This document shows positions 32,601 to 42,654 of a stretch of DNA of 64,000 nucleotides, piece after piece; within the stretch, counting starts at the first letter, position 1; each line of letters begins with the position of its first letter. The notes below the pieces were generated by a model, which made no database searches, was not told the DNA's origin, and saw nothing but the letters and a program-made list of their open reading frames with translations. Position numbers and translations under genes: made by a program. This DNA is from Craspedostauros australis. Taxonomy: Eukaryota; Bacillariophyta; Bacillariophyceae; Mastogloiales; Achnanthaceae. The stretch covers positions 85,040 to 149,039 of the forward strand of contig JAMXDE010000075.1 in the NCBI GenBank assembly GCA_026770025.1. Reading direction: 5' to 3'.

Positions 32601-32938
32601 AAGCAGAATACATTGCCCTTTCCGAAGCGGCAAAGGAGATCTTCTTCGTCATGCAGCTACTCGAAAGTGTGGGCGTCCCAGTGAAGACACCGATCAAGGT
32701 CCGCGTGGACAACATCGGGGCGATCTTCATCGCCAAGAACCCATCAACATCCCAACGATCGCGGCACATCGACGTGCGCCATCACTACGTGAGGAATATG
32801 GTAATCAACAAAACCATCGAAATCATTTTCATCAAATCCGAGCAGAACACAAGCGACGGATTCACCAAGAACATCAAGGCCGACTTACAACGAGAACATG
32901 AGAAGTCGTACCTTGATACATCGAGAACATTCGAATGA
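26690..32938 (+). CDS. Gag-Pol polyprotein of A2, protease active-site Asp replaced
   Basis: 2,082 residues, one uninterrupted frame, closely similar to the A1 protein throughout. The two CCHC knuckles (CHNCGVYGHRSADC and CNYCGIFGHREAEC), the integrase HHCC and DDE residues and RNase H are intact. The RT box reads YMDD instead of YVDD, which retroviral RTs also use. The protease motif reads NSGAS: codon AAC at 29270-29272 gives N861 where A1 and A3 have Asp. Aspartic proteases need this residue, so polyprotein processing should fail unless protease is supplied by another copy. Without that change the element would look autonomous. Confidence 0.95.
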   Translation: MSEEEELRDIPLSNPTIKREEGASETPPRQEKEAAAATVLSGADASAIDETEEERSARLHRKEKRILRAVKQEETGVTKSIRTAKQGGKSETPSGGEFVSKSILVKQQAKAEESVTQKPTEIKGASALTTKQRINMATSANVNKRRIKAPMFSGEQEDYSAWESQAKAYARTQKTKDVMLSKTKVPTVSEIAAAADEDKEAMEEIYELGCDCFSDLILMMDAEKGKGKQAIQYINQCISDDYPEGDAHAAWNVLAKKFRPSDAVTKIKLKRQFNNEKMKRDTDPDIYITRLEGLRSRLHDVKYEITDEEMIMQILSTVSVEYKTHVVNFHHQLTFNPELVTINTIRGVLRTAYATHQGGKAYIDDFQDSNTKSNDTGFTSTGNFKGTCHNCGVYGHRSADCPERKKSNNKKNNNNNKMNGKRSKGNDFKGKCNYCGIFGHREAECRKKKFNEKKKADEQANTATQGHDKSGHEMVLSAKDMSLCMLVSDDYIEDSFFDNFACVGSDDEVQDDEIVPEWLSEEPIIHEVDPRREVSYECCFNAHDLIGSYGDEAEMDNKANDSDIEEAMSDDDDDADEDGADEGDEVNHDELPPPQAGRYERTGTFINRGQGETNRSAAPPPPAAGNNRSGIFDEDDSDESEDSNHPDDSFNPNERVIYPGNIDFPPIEDPNRSNYLHRHDTVPYATETALVIQKQLIFDAVMEAGVGLFPGVAQGVLRPIWVNMMGSILSENFRSIEEILANSVVINRILEAAETETIPETDLHYILGGCMRVLLRERPRVYPYDPATGSHRSNTIPSDYAQLPDDMDDEEHRNPYNEDGIHDNDDDGSFNDEIAAAAVEQLHELSTRYKDKVNKDTWLANSGASCHIVNSDTAFFNVRHIKSFVQVGDSTKLDSPKMGSIRLKVKQRDNTGHIIWLDDVKYTPKMAVNLFSTNKALYNGYQLGNNGILMDIINGSGTKIVFDRVFPTSNRFITGVQMHPIMPTDDDKASTAIIKNPSKEISAVNLHRMLGHAPLETMKQTAAQYGWKIIGEMPVCRDCAVANARVKNIPKATIPRATRRGKRLFIDISYTKHISFGDKRYWTLIVDDCTDHCWSFFLKNKSDQPGYIKRFVQTIKSQTGEQQIIFRGDNSGENKSTQDILIDAGLNVKFEFTASNTPQQNGRVERKFAYLYTKIRSMLNGAQLDEEYRHGLWAAAASTATAIANITVAKNQKESPHRKFFGNDPPYADALRTFGEVGVVKTTYGGITAKLKNRGEEMVFIRYAHQHASGVYNMYRPSTKSLICSRDIKWLDQSYGQFRGWAPAPNMSNETGTTDADGFTTIGRKGATPRTATRQTSEAKRVSFADSNRYYILSDSDDEDNEDDGIVTQLIQNNEKDRSESNHEDDEILPSGNEADDETGVTPPNTPARSTHDTPSRPPPSKPSKRDIARKERIRRHEAQGRKGEANPKSTAGKSIPRALRELADFNERGRKEEGYESDPSSNEASDELSDEMIDDSNNETTDDEEIEDKDEEIEITHHSTTGLYGMNAIITERPAIDIGLSMQDENKEPEKHIEPTTFDGVFNHPDPIHQKGYRAAIKKEFDSVDTRKVYSKIKRDTIPRGRRCCKCKWVFKLKRDGTHRARLVACGYSQVAGVDFQEHYSPVIHDVTYRVMMVIMLIKKMDCALVDVVTAFLHGDLDEEIYMNCPNGMDHQPDEALTLHKPIYGLVQSARQWFKMLVSTLKNINFEQSAADPCLFYRKTNEGSMIVAIYMDDCFCCGDSKALETFLEDIQGNKFKVTIERGLGDYLSCNIELNHDKTRATLRQPHLIRHLIEEFGTKVEKMQRYGTPGTPGQIIVRPSEDNGLQKVGPEEHAEYRQGVGMLLFLIKHSRPDIANPVRELSKVLIGPTKAAMKEMYRIIKYVIDTKDYGVKIHPARPDDDGWDMELFCDSEYAGDKNTRISVGGFILYLCKVPILWRSKAQKAVTLSSSEAEYIALSEAAKEIFFVMQLLESVGVPVKTPIKVRVDNIGAIFIAKNPSTSQRSRHIDVRHHYVRNMVINKTIEIIFIKSEQNTSDGFTKNIKADLQREHEKSYLDTSRTFE

Positions 32939-32958
32939 CTGAATGCACACAGGAAGGG

Positions 32959-33748
32959 TGTCGAGATGTACATGTGAGTATACGTCAAGATGTACGTGTA
33001 TATGTGCATCGTTCACCCGCTATTCTCTCATACGCACTTGGACGGTATAACTACACTCGTGTCGATAGTATGCTGTGATTCGTCAGAATTACAGGGGAAA
33101 TGGAACACACGAAAAGGGGCAAGATTTCTGGAGGAAATTTGCAAATTACGATTTCTGGGAGAATCAGAAGATCGTCCGTCCATGCATCAATAGTACCAAG
33201 AGAATCTCAAGGTACTTCCCAACTAAACCTCAGATGACGATATCATCTGACAGACTGCTGCATCACCAATGGAACGTGACATCTGGAGAGCAGAAGGACG
33301 CCTACTGACGTCGACAGGATGTCAACATGTCACCACGTCAACAGCTGTCTCCAAGTCAGAGCAGGAGGCGAAGATACGATGACCCATGAAGATCATGGAT
33401 ACTGAAGGTGAGCTTCAAATGGTAAGTACTCATGGAGTAGGAACCAGTACTGAATGAACAGAGTGTCGAATGCGGAGTACGCATCGAACGCGGAGTATCG
33501 TGTAGCACGAGTACACGACGTCGAGAGAGAGAGAGAGAATACAGAGAGGAGCGAGAGAGGATCTCGCGTACCAACTCATAGTCGGAGACTGAATCTACAA
33601 AACAGATTGAAGCGCCGAGAGCATCGGGCAAGAGAACGGCGTACACCAAGAGGATCGGAGTAGCCAAGTAATGAAATAGCAAACAGACGACTATCAACCA
33701 ACACCATCTTCCACGATCGTAGGTTACCGTGAGCGGAACTTGCCAACA
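32959..33748 (+). repeat. 3' LTR of A2
   Basis: 790 bp. Differs from the 5' LTR at several bases, for example GTACACGACGTCGAG versus GCACACGATGTTGAG before the GA run. Confidence 0.94.
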
Positions 33749-36052
33749 GACGTGTCCAGCCCTAGTGAATCGCTGTCGGCGGGTCCAGCTGGTGAGACGC
33801 TGCCTATAGCGCTGGATTGGACGAGTAGCCATGTCAAAGATCACGTCGGTATACGGTAGCTTCCACCACCGCCAGGTCCGATCATTGCTGTGCCACCTGC
33901 CCAGGGGTTGGTGGAGCGTCAAGCCTCGGAAGCACATGGATTTGCACCACCGCTGCCATTCCTTCCACCAGCCGCTCGGGAGGCGGTCAGGTTGACTCGC
34001 CCATTGCTTGGGCAGGGTCGACGCGGCGATTCCGTCATGCGCCTCCGCCAGTATTCTCGTTCCGTTAGCCGACGTGATGTCTGACATTCGTACCACACCC
34101 AGCTTCTGTCGCACCATATTCAGATGGTATAGCTGAGCTCCTTTCACACCCTGGCGTAGCCAGATGTCCATCAAGAACTTGTCGCCTCTCTGCTGGCGTG
34201 TCGCCGACTTCGTGGTTTCGAGGATGTCTATGCTGGTGTCGTGAAGCTGTTGCCAGAGTCCAGTGACCCAGCAACTCGTGGCGCAGTGTCCTATGGCCTT
34301 GTGTGAGTACCGGAACAGAGATCGCTCCACTCCCAGCTCCTCTTTCAAGGCCAGAATAGAGCATTTGATCATTTCTCCGGTTTGAGTGCCACGATGGACT
34401 TTGTCAAAGGCCAACTGGACCTGCAAAATCAACTGCATGTTGGCTGGGTTGATGATCCCCAGCCCGCCCAGTGACGTCGTACCATATACCAAGTCTCTCA
34501 GGAAGTTCCTGGATACCCCCATTTTTGGGAGTGCTGCTAGCAACGCCGGGGCCATGATCCGTCGCCATTGTAGCCGAGTAAGTTGGACCATTGGAAGCGC
34601 GTACTCGATCGTCTTCATGAACCGCAGCGTAAGGGCAGACCTTGCATTGGCTGGAGAAATCTTCGCCGTCCGCATGCGTCCCCCAAATTCTTCTGCTTTC
34701 TTGCGGAGTCTGTCAGCCTGCGCTTCTTGGTTCCCGTCAAAATCAATGAACACTCCCAACGTGAAGAGTGGCTGGTCCATTGGCTTGTATGGTATTTCCG
34801 CCGCTGAGTCGTGCCCGTCGTTGATATTGATGGTGGTCAGCGGGTCGGCGTCTTGCCACGTCCATTGTCCTGAAACGAATTCCGGTTGCATTGCCCACCA
34901 CGCTGACTTGCTCGGCACGAGAGCACCGCCGGTAACATGCAGCAGCTTGCTCCAGTCTTGTACCATCGCCTTGAAGGCTTCTGTGTCTGCCTTCACTGTG
35001 CCACCTGTTTCCAGCCTAACCAGGTCCGTGTCGTCCACGAAGGCTGATCCCAGAATTGAGATCGTCTGCTCGTCGGGGGTCGGTAGCGGCGAGGCATGAC
35101 CAAGAAGGCTCATGGCATTAAACATGACGGAACTGATGACCGCCCAAATAGCCGGTCCTGCCCCGTTCCCTTGGCCAATGCCGTGCATCTGGCAATCCAC
35201 TCCGCGACCATATGATCTATCAGACACTCCGTATGCGGTGCTGATGTGATACTGCGCGTCTTGGAGCGTCTTGAACATGCTTCTCGTCGCCAATCTGTTC
35301 GCTCCGGCCGCCATCATTACCGTCGCCGCGAAGTTTGGGACTATCCTGTTGTAGCAGGATTTTGCGTCGTTGGAGCAGAATGAAACCGCCACCTTCCGCT
35401 GGAAACCCAGGTCGATGCTGATACGCTTGTTCAGTGCTGCGCTGATTGCCGACCTGCATTTGCGGCTACCAAATTGGAATCCCGAGAGCCATCCTGCTTT
35501 CTCCGCAGTTTGCATCATTTGTCGTCCAAGTCTTTTGTTGTTCAGATTGAACTGCGCGTCCATCAATTGTATGGTCCTCATCTTCTTGATGTTGAAGACT
35601 TGCGCCTTCTTCAGTATCTCGACGTCGGTGATCCGTTGCCATGGTCTTGGCAAGTGGCCTGGTTGGTACGGAATGTCTCTCAACATCATGTCGGCGTCTG
35701 CCAGGCTCTTGACGGACATCGCTGCTTTGTAGTGTCCGAAGTGCGGCGTGCTCGGTTCTGAGTTTGTCAGTTCCGTCTGTCGTTTCCATGCCCGAATGTG
35801 CTCCTCTGTTGTAAGTTCCTCCTTGTCTTGTGCAATGGGTCGCAAGGACTGCAGTAAGGCATGAGTCATAGGATCCGGCACTTCTGGAGTGGATCCCTGC
35901 GCGTTGATGAGTTGTGTCTCCAGTGCCGGGTTCCATATCCGGTCCATGATCCTTTTCGTCTGGCCCGTCATGCAAGGGGTCTGGTCTGCTTGGGAAAATC
36001 GTCGTTTGTTTTCCCTTATGCACGCTGTGACGATGTCGGTTGTTGTGTGCAT
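33749..36052 (-). pseudogene. LINE reverse transcriptase, C-terminus lost
   Basis: About 768 residues remain. RT blocks seen in order: SNDAKSCYN with catalytic D229, GIGQGNGAGP at 291-300, and AFVDDTDLV with D340 and D341. Non-LTR RTs of this type perform target-primed reverse transcription at a nick made by the endonuclease. The frame reads on into the A2 LTR (33356-33748), giving a chimeric tail that is not LINE protein. The ATG at 36052 lies inside the end of the endonuclease ORF; the frame is open from 36070. Upstream residues ECTQQ of the endonuclease frame and TDIVTACIRENKRRFSQ of this frame would join smoothly through a -1 shift, which suggests an originally single polyprotein. Confidence 0.9.
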
Positions 36053-37704
36053 TCCTGCAGTCGGCCTTCGTCATCCGTGAATAAGACCTTCGTCGTCATC
36101 GACTTGTCTTGCCCAAACACGGCTCGAAGGCGTCCCGCTTGTTCCCGTTGTTTCTCTCGATTCATCAGGGATTGCAGTGCCGCTTCGTATTCTTGCTCAT
36201 GGGCGTCGTGTTGTTGCCTGGCTATCTGTACCAGGAACTCTTGCCGGGCCTTCTCGTGATCCTTCTTTTGCTTGTAGTATGTGGTGTATGCCTCCGATCG
36301 GCGTTGTTGTGCCTGAAGCAGAGTCTTCCCTACCTCCAGCCCCACCAGCCTCCGTGTGCGGCACCGGAGCGACGAGCTGACCTTGACCCCTGCCAGGTGT
36401 TTTGCCTCCAGGGACCAGTGTTTGATCACGTTCCTTGCGTGTTGCAGTTCTGGAGACCAGGCGGCCCCTCCCATCTTCAGCTTGCGACATCCCTTCTCCG
36501 CGTGCCGGCGGATCTCGTATGTTTGAGTCAGAAGCTTGTCGTATTGACGGCGTTGATCATGAGTCAGTCTCCACCCTTGGGTCTTGGCTGTGAGCCACAT
36601 CTTCTGCGTGCGGTCAAGGATGTTGTGTCTTCCGTATTCTTCTAGAAGCGCGTCGTTGTACCGTTGCGTCACTCGGGGGTCACTCAGCACAAGACGGCGT
36701 GGTGTGGCCTTGCGAACAGGTTTGATACCTGTTCCCAATACCTGGTCGAAGCTGATATCGATCCACACCGCTCTGTGATCGGACGGGATCGCTGCACCAA
36801 ACTCCAGGTAGCCGGCTTTCTCCAGGATGACTCCTTCAGAGGCGAATATCGCGTCGATGGGAATGCCGCTGCGGTTGCGTTGTTGTGTTGATTGGCGAGA
36901 TAGGTCTCGTCCTATCCGTTCCTGTACCGTGTTTTGCAACCCTGCGGCCTCGAGGCGTTTGGCGGTAGGGCTGTCCATGACGTCGTCATTCAGGTCCACT
37001 CCTAGTACGATGGTGTCGCCATCCGCTTTCCACTTGTGTATCTCGGCTGATATGTCTGTAATCCAGGCTTCATGCGGATCCTCTTCTCTTCCGGTAGCGT
37101 GCAGTGCTCGCGTCTGTTGCGTCCAAACCGTAGTGGTTCCCTCGGTAGACCGGCATGGCCTGTAGGCTGCGATGACTCGCAATCTCTTGGTGCCTTTCCC
37201 TTCTGCGAGGGTCCAACACCACCGACCCATACCACTCTCATCGGTTCCAGTTTGAAACGTGCGTGCGGCCATTTGCGCCGTTACGACCACCCCTGCTCCT
37301 CCATACAGTCGCGGGTCTCTTTTGTCTTCGTGCGTGTTGTAAGCAAAGGAGTGTTTAGATCGGGGTAGCTGTCGTCTGGATCGCTCCGCCCACTGGTCGT
37401 GCGGTCGTGCGTGGTCCCAACGTATGTTGGTTTCCGCCATGCATAGCATGTCCAAGTCGCTCGATCTGATGAACCCGAAGATTTCTTTGTTCTTCTGCTG
37501 GTAAGCGTGAATGGGTAGCTGGGCTACGTTTTGGTATACAATGCGGATCGTCGCCTTAGTCTTCTCCGTCATCGGATCCCCGCAAGCATCGTTTAGCCTA
37601 CTTGCTGCATCTAGCCCCTCCTGGTCTGTCATGGTGTTGTCTCCGGTACTCAGTGGAACCGGGGCACCGAAACCTTGGCACTGATGGTGTTGTGGTGTCA
37701 ACAT
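36016..37704 (-). CDS. LINE apurinic/apyrimidinic-type endonuclease with coiled linker
   Basis: 562 residues. Motifs of the exonuclease-endonuclease-phosphatase fold: N59 (YQNVAQ), E91 (CMAETN), YGGAGVVV at 134-141, AAYRP, GVDLND with D237 and N239, IPIDAIF with D284, and PSDHRAVW with D309-H310. These are the metal-binding and catalytic positions of LINE endonucleases, which nick target DNA. After about residue 330 comes a charged, helical region likely to form a coiled coil and linker to the RT. The first ATG at 37704 is used here; an internal ATG (MTDQEG, residue 25) is an equally good start. The stop at 36016-36018 overlaps the RT frame by 55 nt. Confidence 0.88.
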   Translation of the reverse strand: MLTPQHHQCQGFGAPVPLSTGDNTMTDQEGLDAASRLNDACGDPMTEKTKATIRIVYQNVAQLPIHAYQQKNKEIFGFIRSSDLDMLCMAETNIRWDHARPHDQWAERSRRQLPRSKHSFAYNTHEDKRDPRLYGGAGVVVTAQMAARTFQTGTDESGMGRWCWTLAEGKGTKRLRVIAAYRPCRSTEGTTTVWTQQTRALHATGREEDPHEAWITDISAEIHKWKADGDTIVLGVDLNDDVMDSPTAKRLEAAGLQNTVQERIGRDLSRQSTQQRNRSGIPIDAIFASEGVILEKAGYLEFGAAIPSDHRAVWIDISFDQVLGTGIKPVRKATPRRLVLSDPRVTQRYNDALLEEYGRHNILDRTQKMWLTAKTQGWRLTHDQRRQYDKLLTQTYEIRRHAEKGCRKLKMGGAAWSPELQHARNVIKHWSLEAKHLAGVKVSSSLRCRTRRLVGLEVGKTLLQAQQRRSEAYTTYYKQKKDHEKARQEFLVQIARQQHDAHEQEYEAALQSLMNREKQREQAGRLRAVFGQDKSMTTKVLFTDDEGRLQECTQQPTSSQRA

Positions 37705-39959
37705 CTAGATCGAAATTTAGGCTAACATCACACATGATTGGAACGTGATTCGACTCGATTGATAGTATAGTCGAATGAGTCTTGATGATGCGAATGGTGT
37801 TCGGGTTCTATTGTCATCAGATATGACGTAGGCACTGACATCAGAGAATGACGTCAGAGGATCGTCGCTGAGATCCGAGGAATCAAGAATAAGTGTTAGT
37901 CATGGTATGCTGACTTGTCTAGTGACGCCAGGTGCATCAGTGAGCACGTGGTAACAACAATTAGGAAATAGTCCTGTGATGTCAGGGATGATGCAAGCAA
38001 TCTACTGACGTCGACGGTTGGGATATATGAGTCCTATGGGATTCTAAGACCAGCCAAGACCAGGCAAGATTAGACAAGATCAGACAGAGATGTAGAAAGA
38101 CCCAAAGGCAAGAATAACACGAGATATCGTGTAGATCGACATTCCATCTTGGGCAATGTTTTAGAAAAGACTGCGAGAGAAACCACGAGGTAATCGAGCA
38201 GCATGTTAGCAACCGTGCAATAGGCACCATCTTTAGAAATAGGAGATCATCATCTCATAATTTCAAACTCAATCATCAATTGACACACCAATAACTTAGC
38301 AACCAAATACACCAAACATCTCCAACTTCACCTATTGGATTGATCACCCTGGCGGCGTAGTAAGTGCAGTGTTTGGTGCTCCCCTCTTGTCCTGTGCGTA
38401 ATTGCTGATTATCAGATTAACAGTCGCAGACTCTATCGGAGTACATGAACGAATCCTGAAGCGCTGTGCTGCCCTGGTGACATCACGCTGTCCCCTTCCC
38501 TTTGAATCCGGAAAAGGCCCAACGCGTTCATGACGACGAACCCAATTGCTCGTGTGTGCAGATTGCTACGTGCCGCCACACCCGCTTTGCCCTGCTAAAG
38601 TGCAGAAAGGCTCACCCGCTGTTGCGAATATCGCAGGCGGAGTAAATTCATCTCAACAACCCAAGTTCCGCATCACTGCGTTACTTACGATAGCTGGTCA
38701 GCTAAAAGACAAAGGTGTAAAAGCCCGTGAAGCAAGTCACACGTAAACACTTGGCCTGGTCAGCATCGACAAAGGTGAAAGCCCGTGAAGCAAGACACAC
38801 GTAAAAACTTGGAGCGCAAAGGCCCTCTGAAACCTATCGGCAATCTCACCGTGAGTTGTCGCGACCAGGTCAGTCGTTAACACTAAGTCTAAGCCGTACT
38901 TGCGATCGGTTAACGTCCTACGGGACGCAGAGATAACTGCTAACCAGACTAGCGTCTGCCCTTGACTGGGGAAGAAACGCGATCGGTAGAGATACCGCGG
39001 ATGCAACCCGTAAAGCTAGCATTGTGTTGATAGCAATATCACGCGAATAAGTCTAACGACACCGAAAGGCTGGTTTAAGCTGGATGAAAACGCGAGTGGT
39101 GGAACCAGGTGAATCAAAGCAGTTGCTGGCACCTGGGGGGCACCGCGCTCATTAGCGTGCAAAATCCTGTTAGCATCAGGTACATCGGGCAAGCTGCTGC
39201 CAGATCTAAAACACGTATAGCAAGCTGATCCGTGGCACTCAAAGGAGGCACGGATTGGATTGAAGGTCCAACTGGGTGAAACCAAAGGTGCATCACATCC
39301 TGGTGAAGCACAGCTGAACAAGCGCAAGAACACAGCGTTCGGAGAGACGATATCCGAACGGGCAGGGCCATCCAACGCGCAATCCATCCGCGACGTTTCA
39401 TCGCTTTTCAAGACCAACAAAATAACAAACATTCCATCAACAACGCCCATTTGCGCTCAGTCCACCTTTCTGATTGGCTGTGAATTCCTACGGTTCATAC
39501 AATCACTGGTGCGTCACATCGGCTCACAACTCCTTCGCCATCCCAGTCATCCATCGGACTTCGGGTCGCGCGCCAACAAATAATCCAACCAGGAAATTCA
39601 TACGGTCCTGACTGACATTTTTCATCGTCTTCGCATTTGGTCAATCGGGAAATTCGCTTGGTCCCGTTGGGTGTTTTTATCAATCAGTCATCCAAGATCA
39701 CCCAACTACAGTCCACTCGAGATACCGTTGACACCTTCGCCATCACTGACGCTTTCCATCCGGCACCACTTCCAATCCCGACGAATTCCGACAAGCGCAG
39801 AAATTCACCGTCACATTCTGGCGAACGTTTCGACATCACAGCGGATCGCGCAGTCATTTCCAAGTGTGACCACTTTCCTGGGAGCTGCGGGAAAATACTC
39901 GTCCGATAATATTAGCAAATTGGACCAACGACCACATCATCGCAACGCTCAACTACACG
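37705..39959. other. undefined region: possible 5' LTR and leader of element C
   Basis: 2.25 kb with no convincing gene. An 8-bp inverted repeat, ATTCGACT (37748-37755) with AGTCGAAT (37769-37776), lies just after TGATTGGAACGTG at 37734, a possible LTR start; no second copy exists to confirm it. The part 38380-39450 is rich in short repeats and potential stems and unlike the flanks. Frames up to 144 codons (39016-39450, minus) show no known motif. Confidence 0.4.
38708..38812. repeat. imperfect tandem duplication, period 60
   Basis: Copies at 38708-38754 and 38768-38812 share GACAAAGGTG, AAAGCCCGTGAAGCAAG and CACACGTAAA, with two small indels between them. Confidence 0.88.
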
Positions 39960-42654
39960 ATGTCCAACGCAATCCCAATCAACGACCCCATCCTGGTGCA
40001 CCTCCTCAGCGTTCTCGGATATGACGACTCGTCTATTGAATGGCTTATCTTGCATACCGAAGATATCCGAACCATCATGGATTTCGCCTCGCTCCATCGT
40101 GAGGATATGCTCGAGTTCAATGCCACCATCGAACGATCTGATCCAGAACCCGACTACGTAGCCCAACTGTCTAAAGTAGCAGTCCGGAAATTAACCAACG
40201 CCATCAGCTGGTTCAGTGTTCAACCTAATCCCACTGCAGAGACATGGCGGGAACTCAACCAAGCTTCGTACATGGAGTATGTCGCCCGGACGTTCACACC
40301 CTCGCCCGCATCCTCAGCTGCCATGCCCGATGGAACCACCAGCACATTCCCCTTCGAACCAACGAAGACCGAACCAACGGAGAAGACTGGACGCGACCTC
40401 GCCGCAGATTTCAACCGTAGCATCAAGCGTAACATTAGCGACTACCCAAAGTTGTCTGATGATAAATACTTCGCTACATTCCATCGTCGTCTGCGTGCCA
40501 CCGCTGCTGCTCATGGCATCTCCAATGTTCTCGATACTGACTACGTCCCATCCGATGAACAAGCCGAGCTCTTCAAGGTGCAGTCCACCTTCCTGTTCAA
40601 CGTGTTTGTATCCAACCTGCAGACCACGAAGAGTAGGAAGTGTGTCACTCCGTATGAGTCGATCTGTGACGGCCAAGCCGTCTACTGCATGCTGGTCCGC
40701 GAGTACACCACCGGTGCCACTGCCGTCAACACCATCCGGCGCATCCGAGACGAGATCATCAAGTTCAAGCTGGATAAGCAGTGGCGCAAGACTCGTGAGC
40801 AGTTTCTGGACCTGTGGCAACACAAGGTTCACGAACTTGAGGCTTTGCGTGATGATCCAATCGACGACGCAACGAAGAAGGAGTGGTTGACCAACGCCAT
40901 CGAGGCAGACAAGGCTCTGTACCAGTCTATCTTCCAGACTGACTACCTGCAGACCGCTATCCTGGCCTACTCACCCGGCAAGTCCGCAACCACCATGGAG
41001 TTCGACACCCTCGTGGAGCTCGTTCGGTCGTACGCCGTCCAACTCGATGGCCACGACGCCAACAAGCCAAAGACGCCACGGCAAGTCAGCAACACTGATC
41101 AGCGCAAGCAACGCGGGAAGGATAAGGACGACGGACCCAATCTCTGGAAGCCCAACAAGGACTACAGCAAGGAGACACGAGAACGGCTGCCGCGAGAGGA
41201 GTTCCAGAAGCTGTCGGATAAGCAACGCAGCGACTTCCTCCAAGCCCGGCGAGCCAAGTCTGGACGTGGTAAGAAGGACAAGCCTAGGCGTTCCGCCAAC
41301 AACACCAACCGCAGTGGATCCACATCCAACCAGAACGACCAACAGGACACTCAGACCAACGACAATGGTAGTAACAATAACGAGTCTAGTTCTACCGCTG
41401 GAACAGCAATCAACCGTATGCTTTCTAATGCCATGTCTAGCGCGTCTGGGAGCCCGCCGGCTACCCTCGTCATTGATGGTCGCACCTACACCCTGTCTCA
41501 CACGAACGTATCGTACAAATTCAACAACACGAACGTGACTGTGCAAGGCGCATTGGTGGATGGAGGTGCGAACGGCGGTCTCGTTGGCGATGACATGCTG
41601 GTGATGGAGTCCACGTCCAACCGAGCTGATGTTTCTGGAATTGGTGACGCAGAGATCAAAGACCTGGCGCTGGTCACAGCCACCGCTGTCATCCAGACCA
41701 CCTCAGGGCCGGTGATCGGTTGGTTCCATCAGTACGCCAACTACGGGAAAGGGCGCACCATCCATTCTGCCAACCAACTCGCGGCGTTTGGATTGGATGT
41801 CAACGAGAGACCCAAGAACCTCCCTGGCGGTCGGCAAACCATCGTCACGCCGGACGGATTCGTCATCCCGCTCACCGTGCGTCAAGGCCTCGCATACATG
41901 GATATGCACAAGCCAACTCAGGCAGAGCTAGACGATCTGCCACACGTGTTCTTCACCTCCGACCAAGAATGGGACCCATCTGTCCTGGATGGGGAGGCTG
42001 ATCTGGACAACATTCCCGCAACCGAACGCGGCGAAGGCGACGACATCGACATCACCATCTCCAAGTGCGTTCAGTACACTCAGTCCGCTGCAACGCTCGG
42101 GGATGGGGAGAAGGCAATCAAGGCCGGGCCACGCAACATCGTGGGTAAAGCGCCCAACTTCCATGCGCTACGGCCGTACTTCGGGTGGATTCCAGCGGAC
42201 CGCGTGCGTGACACTCTTGCATGTACTACCCAATGGTATCGCATGTCTGAGCGTTATCCCATGCGTAAACACTATAAGTCTAGATTCCCCGCAGCCAATG
42301 TCAACCGACTTCACGATGTTGTTTCCATGGACACGTTGTTCTCTGACACGCCTGCTCATCATGATGGAGTCCCCGGACACGGTGGATGTACCATGGTACA
42401 GGTGTTTGTGGGATCCAACACGCGCCTCACAGCGGCGTACCCTCTGGCAAGCGAATCCCATGTTCCCCATGTTGTGCAAGACTTCATTCGGGAGCATGGT
42501 GCCATGGACGTGTTGATGTCCGACAACGCCACGGCGCAGATCGGAGGCAAGATGAAGGACATCCTCCGGCAGTACTGCATTGCAGACCACCAGTCCGAAC
42601 CGCACCACCAACATCAGAATCCTGTCGAGCGACGCATCCAGGATATCAAGCGCA
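39960..42654 (+). CDS. Gag-protease-integrase part of Copia-like element C, interrupted
   Basis: Open from the ATG for 898 residues until B1 interrupts it; the trailing codons to 42674 come from the B1 LTR. Gag is N-terminal and lacks a CCHC knuckle; a Lys/Arg-rich stretch (about 380-470) replaces it. The protease motif is DGGANGG at D534, with Gly in place of the usual Ser/Thr. The integrase core shows D791 (SMDTLF), D855 (MSDNA) and E890 (NPVERR), a D-63-D-34-E spacing. The frame resumes at 50114. The family is clearly different from A and B in Gag and integrase sequence. Gene order is Copia-like because RT lies downstream of integrase. Confidence 0.88.
42649..42654. repeat. target-site duplication of B1, left copy
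   Basis: AGCGCA; second copy at 50114-50119. Confidence 0.9.

Larger units (their letters stand above)
25800..33748 (+). mobile_element. Copia-type LTR retrotransposon A2, full length but probably recombinant
   Basis: 7,949 bp, same structure as A1: 82-nt leader, full-length ORF, AGGAAGGG tract at 32951-32958. Two features differ from a simple insertion. The 6 bp on the left (ATCGAC) do not match those on the right (GACGTG). The LTRs differ more than those of A1, in length (808 versus 790) and at several substitutions. The left flank is D, the right flank is a non-LTR element on the opposite strand. Confidence 0.93.
33749..37704 (-). mobile_element. non-LTR (LINE-like) retrotransposon, 3'-truncated by A2
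   Basis: Minus-strand element with an apurinic-endonuclease-type ORF followed by a reverse transcriptase ORF, the LINE order. Its distal coding end and 3' tail are missing because A2 begins at 33748; the RT frame continues into the LTR only by chance. Its 5' border upstream of 37704 is not defined and no tail or target duplication can be seen. Confidence 0.9.

Noticed and set aside
33356-33748. C-terminal 130 residues of the LINE RT frame
   Set aside because: This part is translated from the A2 LTR in antisense and is not LINE protein, so the RT call is ended at 33749.
38380-39450. Self-cleaving ribozyme or group I intron in the unexplained block
   Set aside because: I looked for hammerhead, HDV-like and group I core motifs and could not find a convincing set by eye; a covariance scan would be needed.
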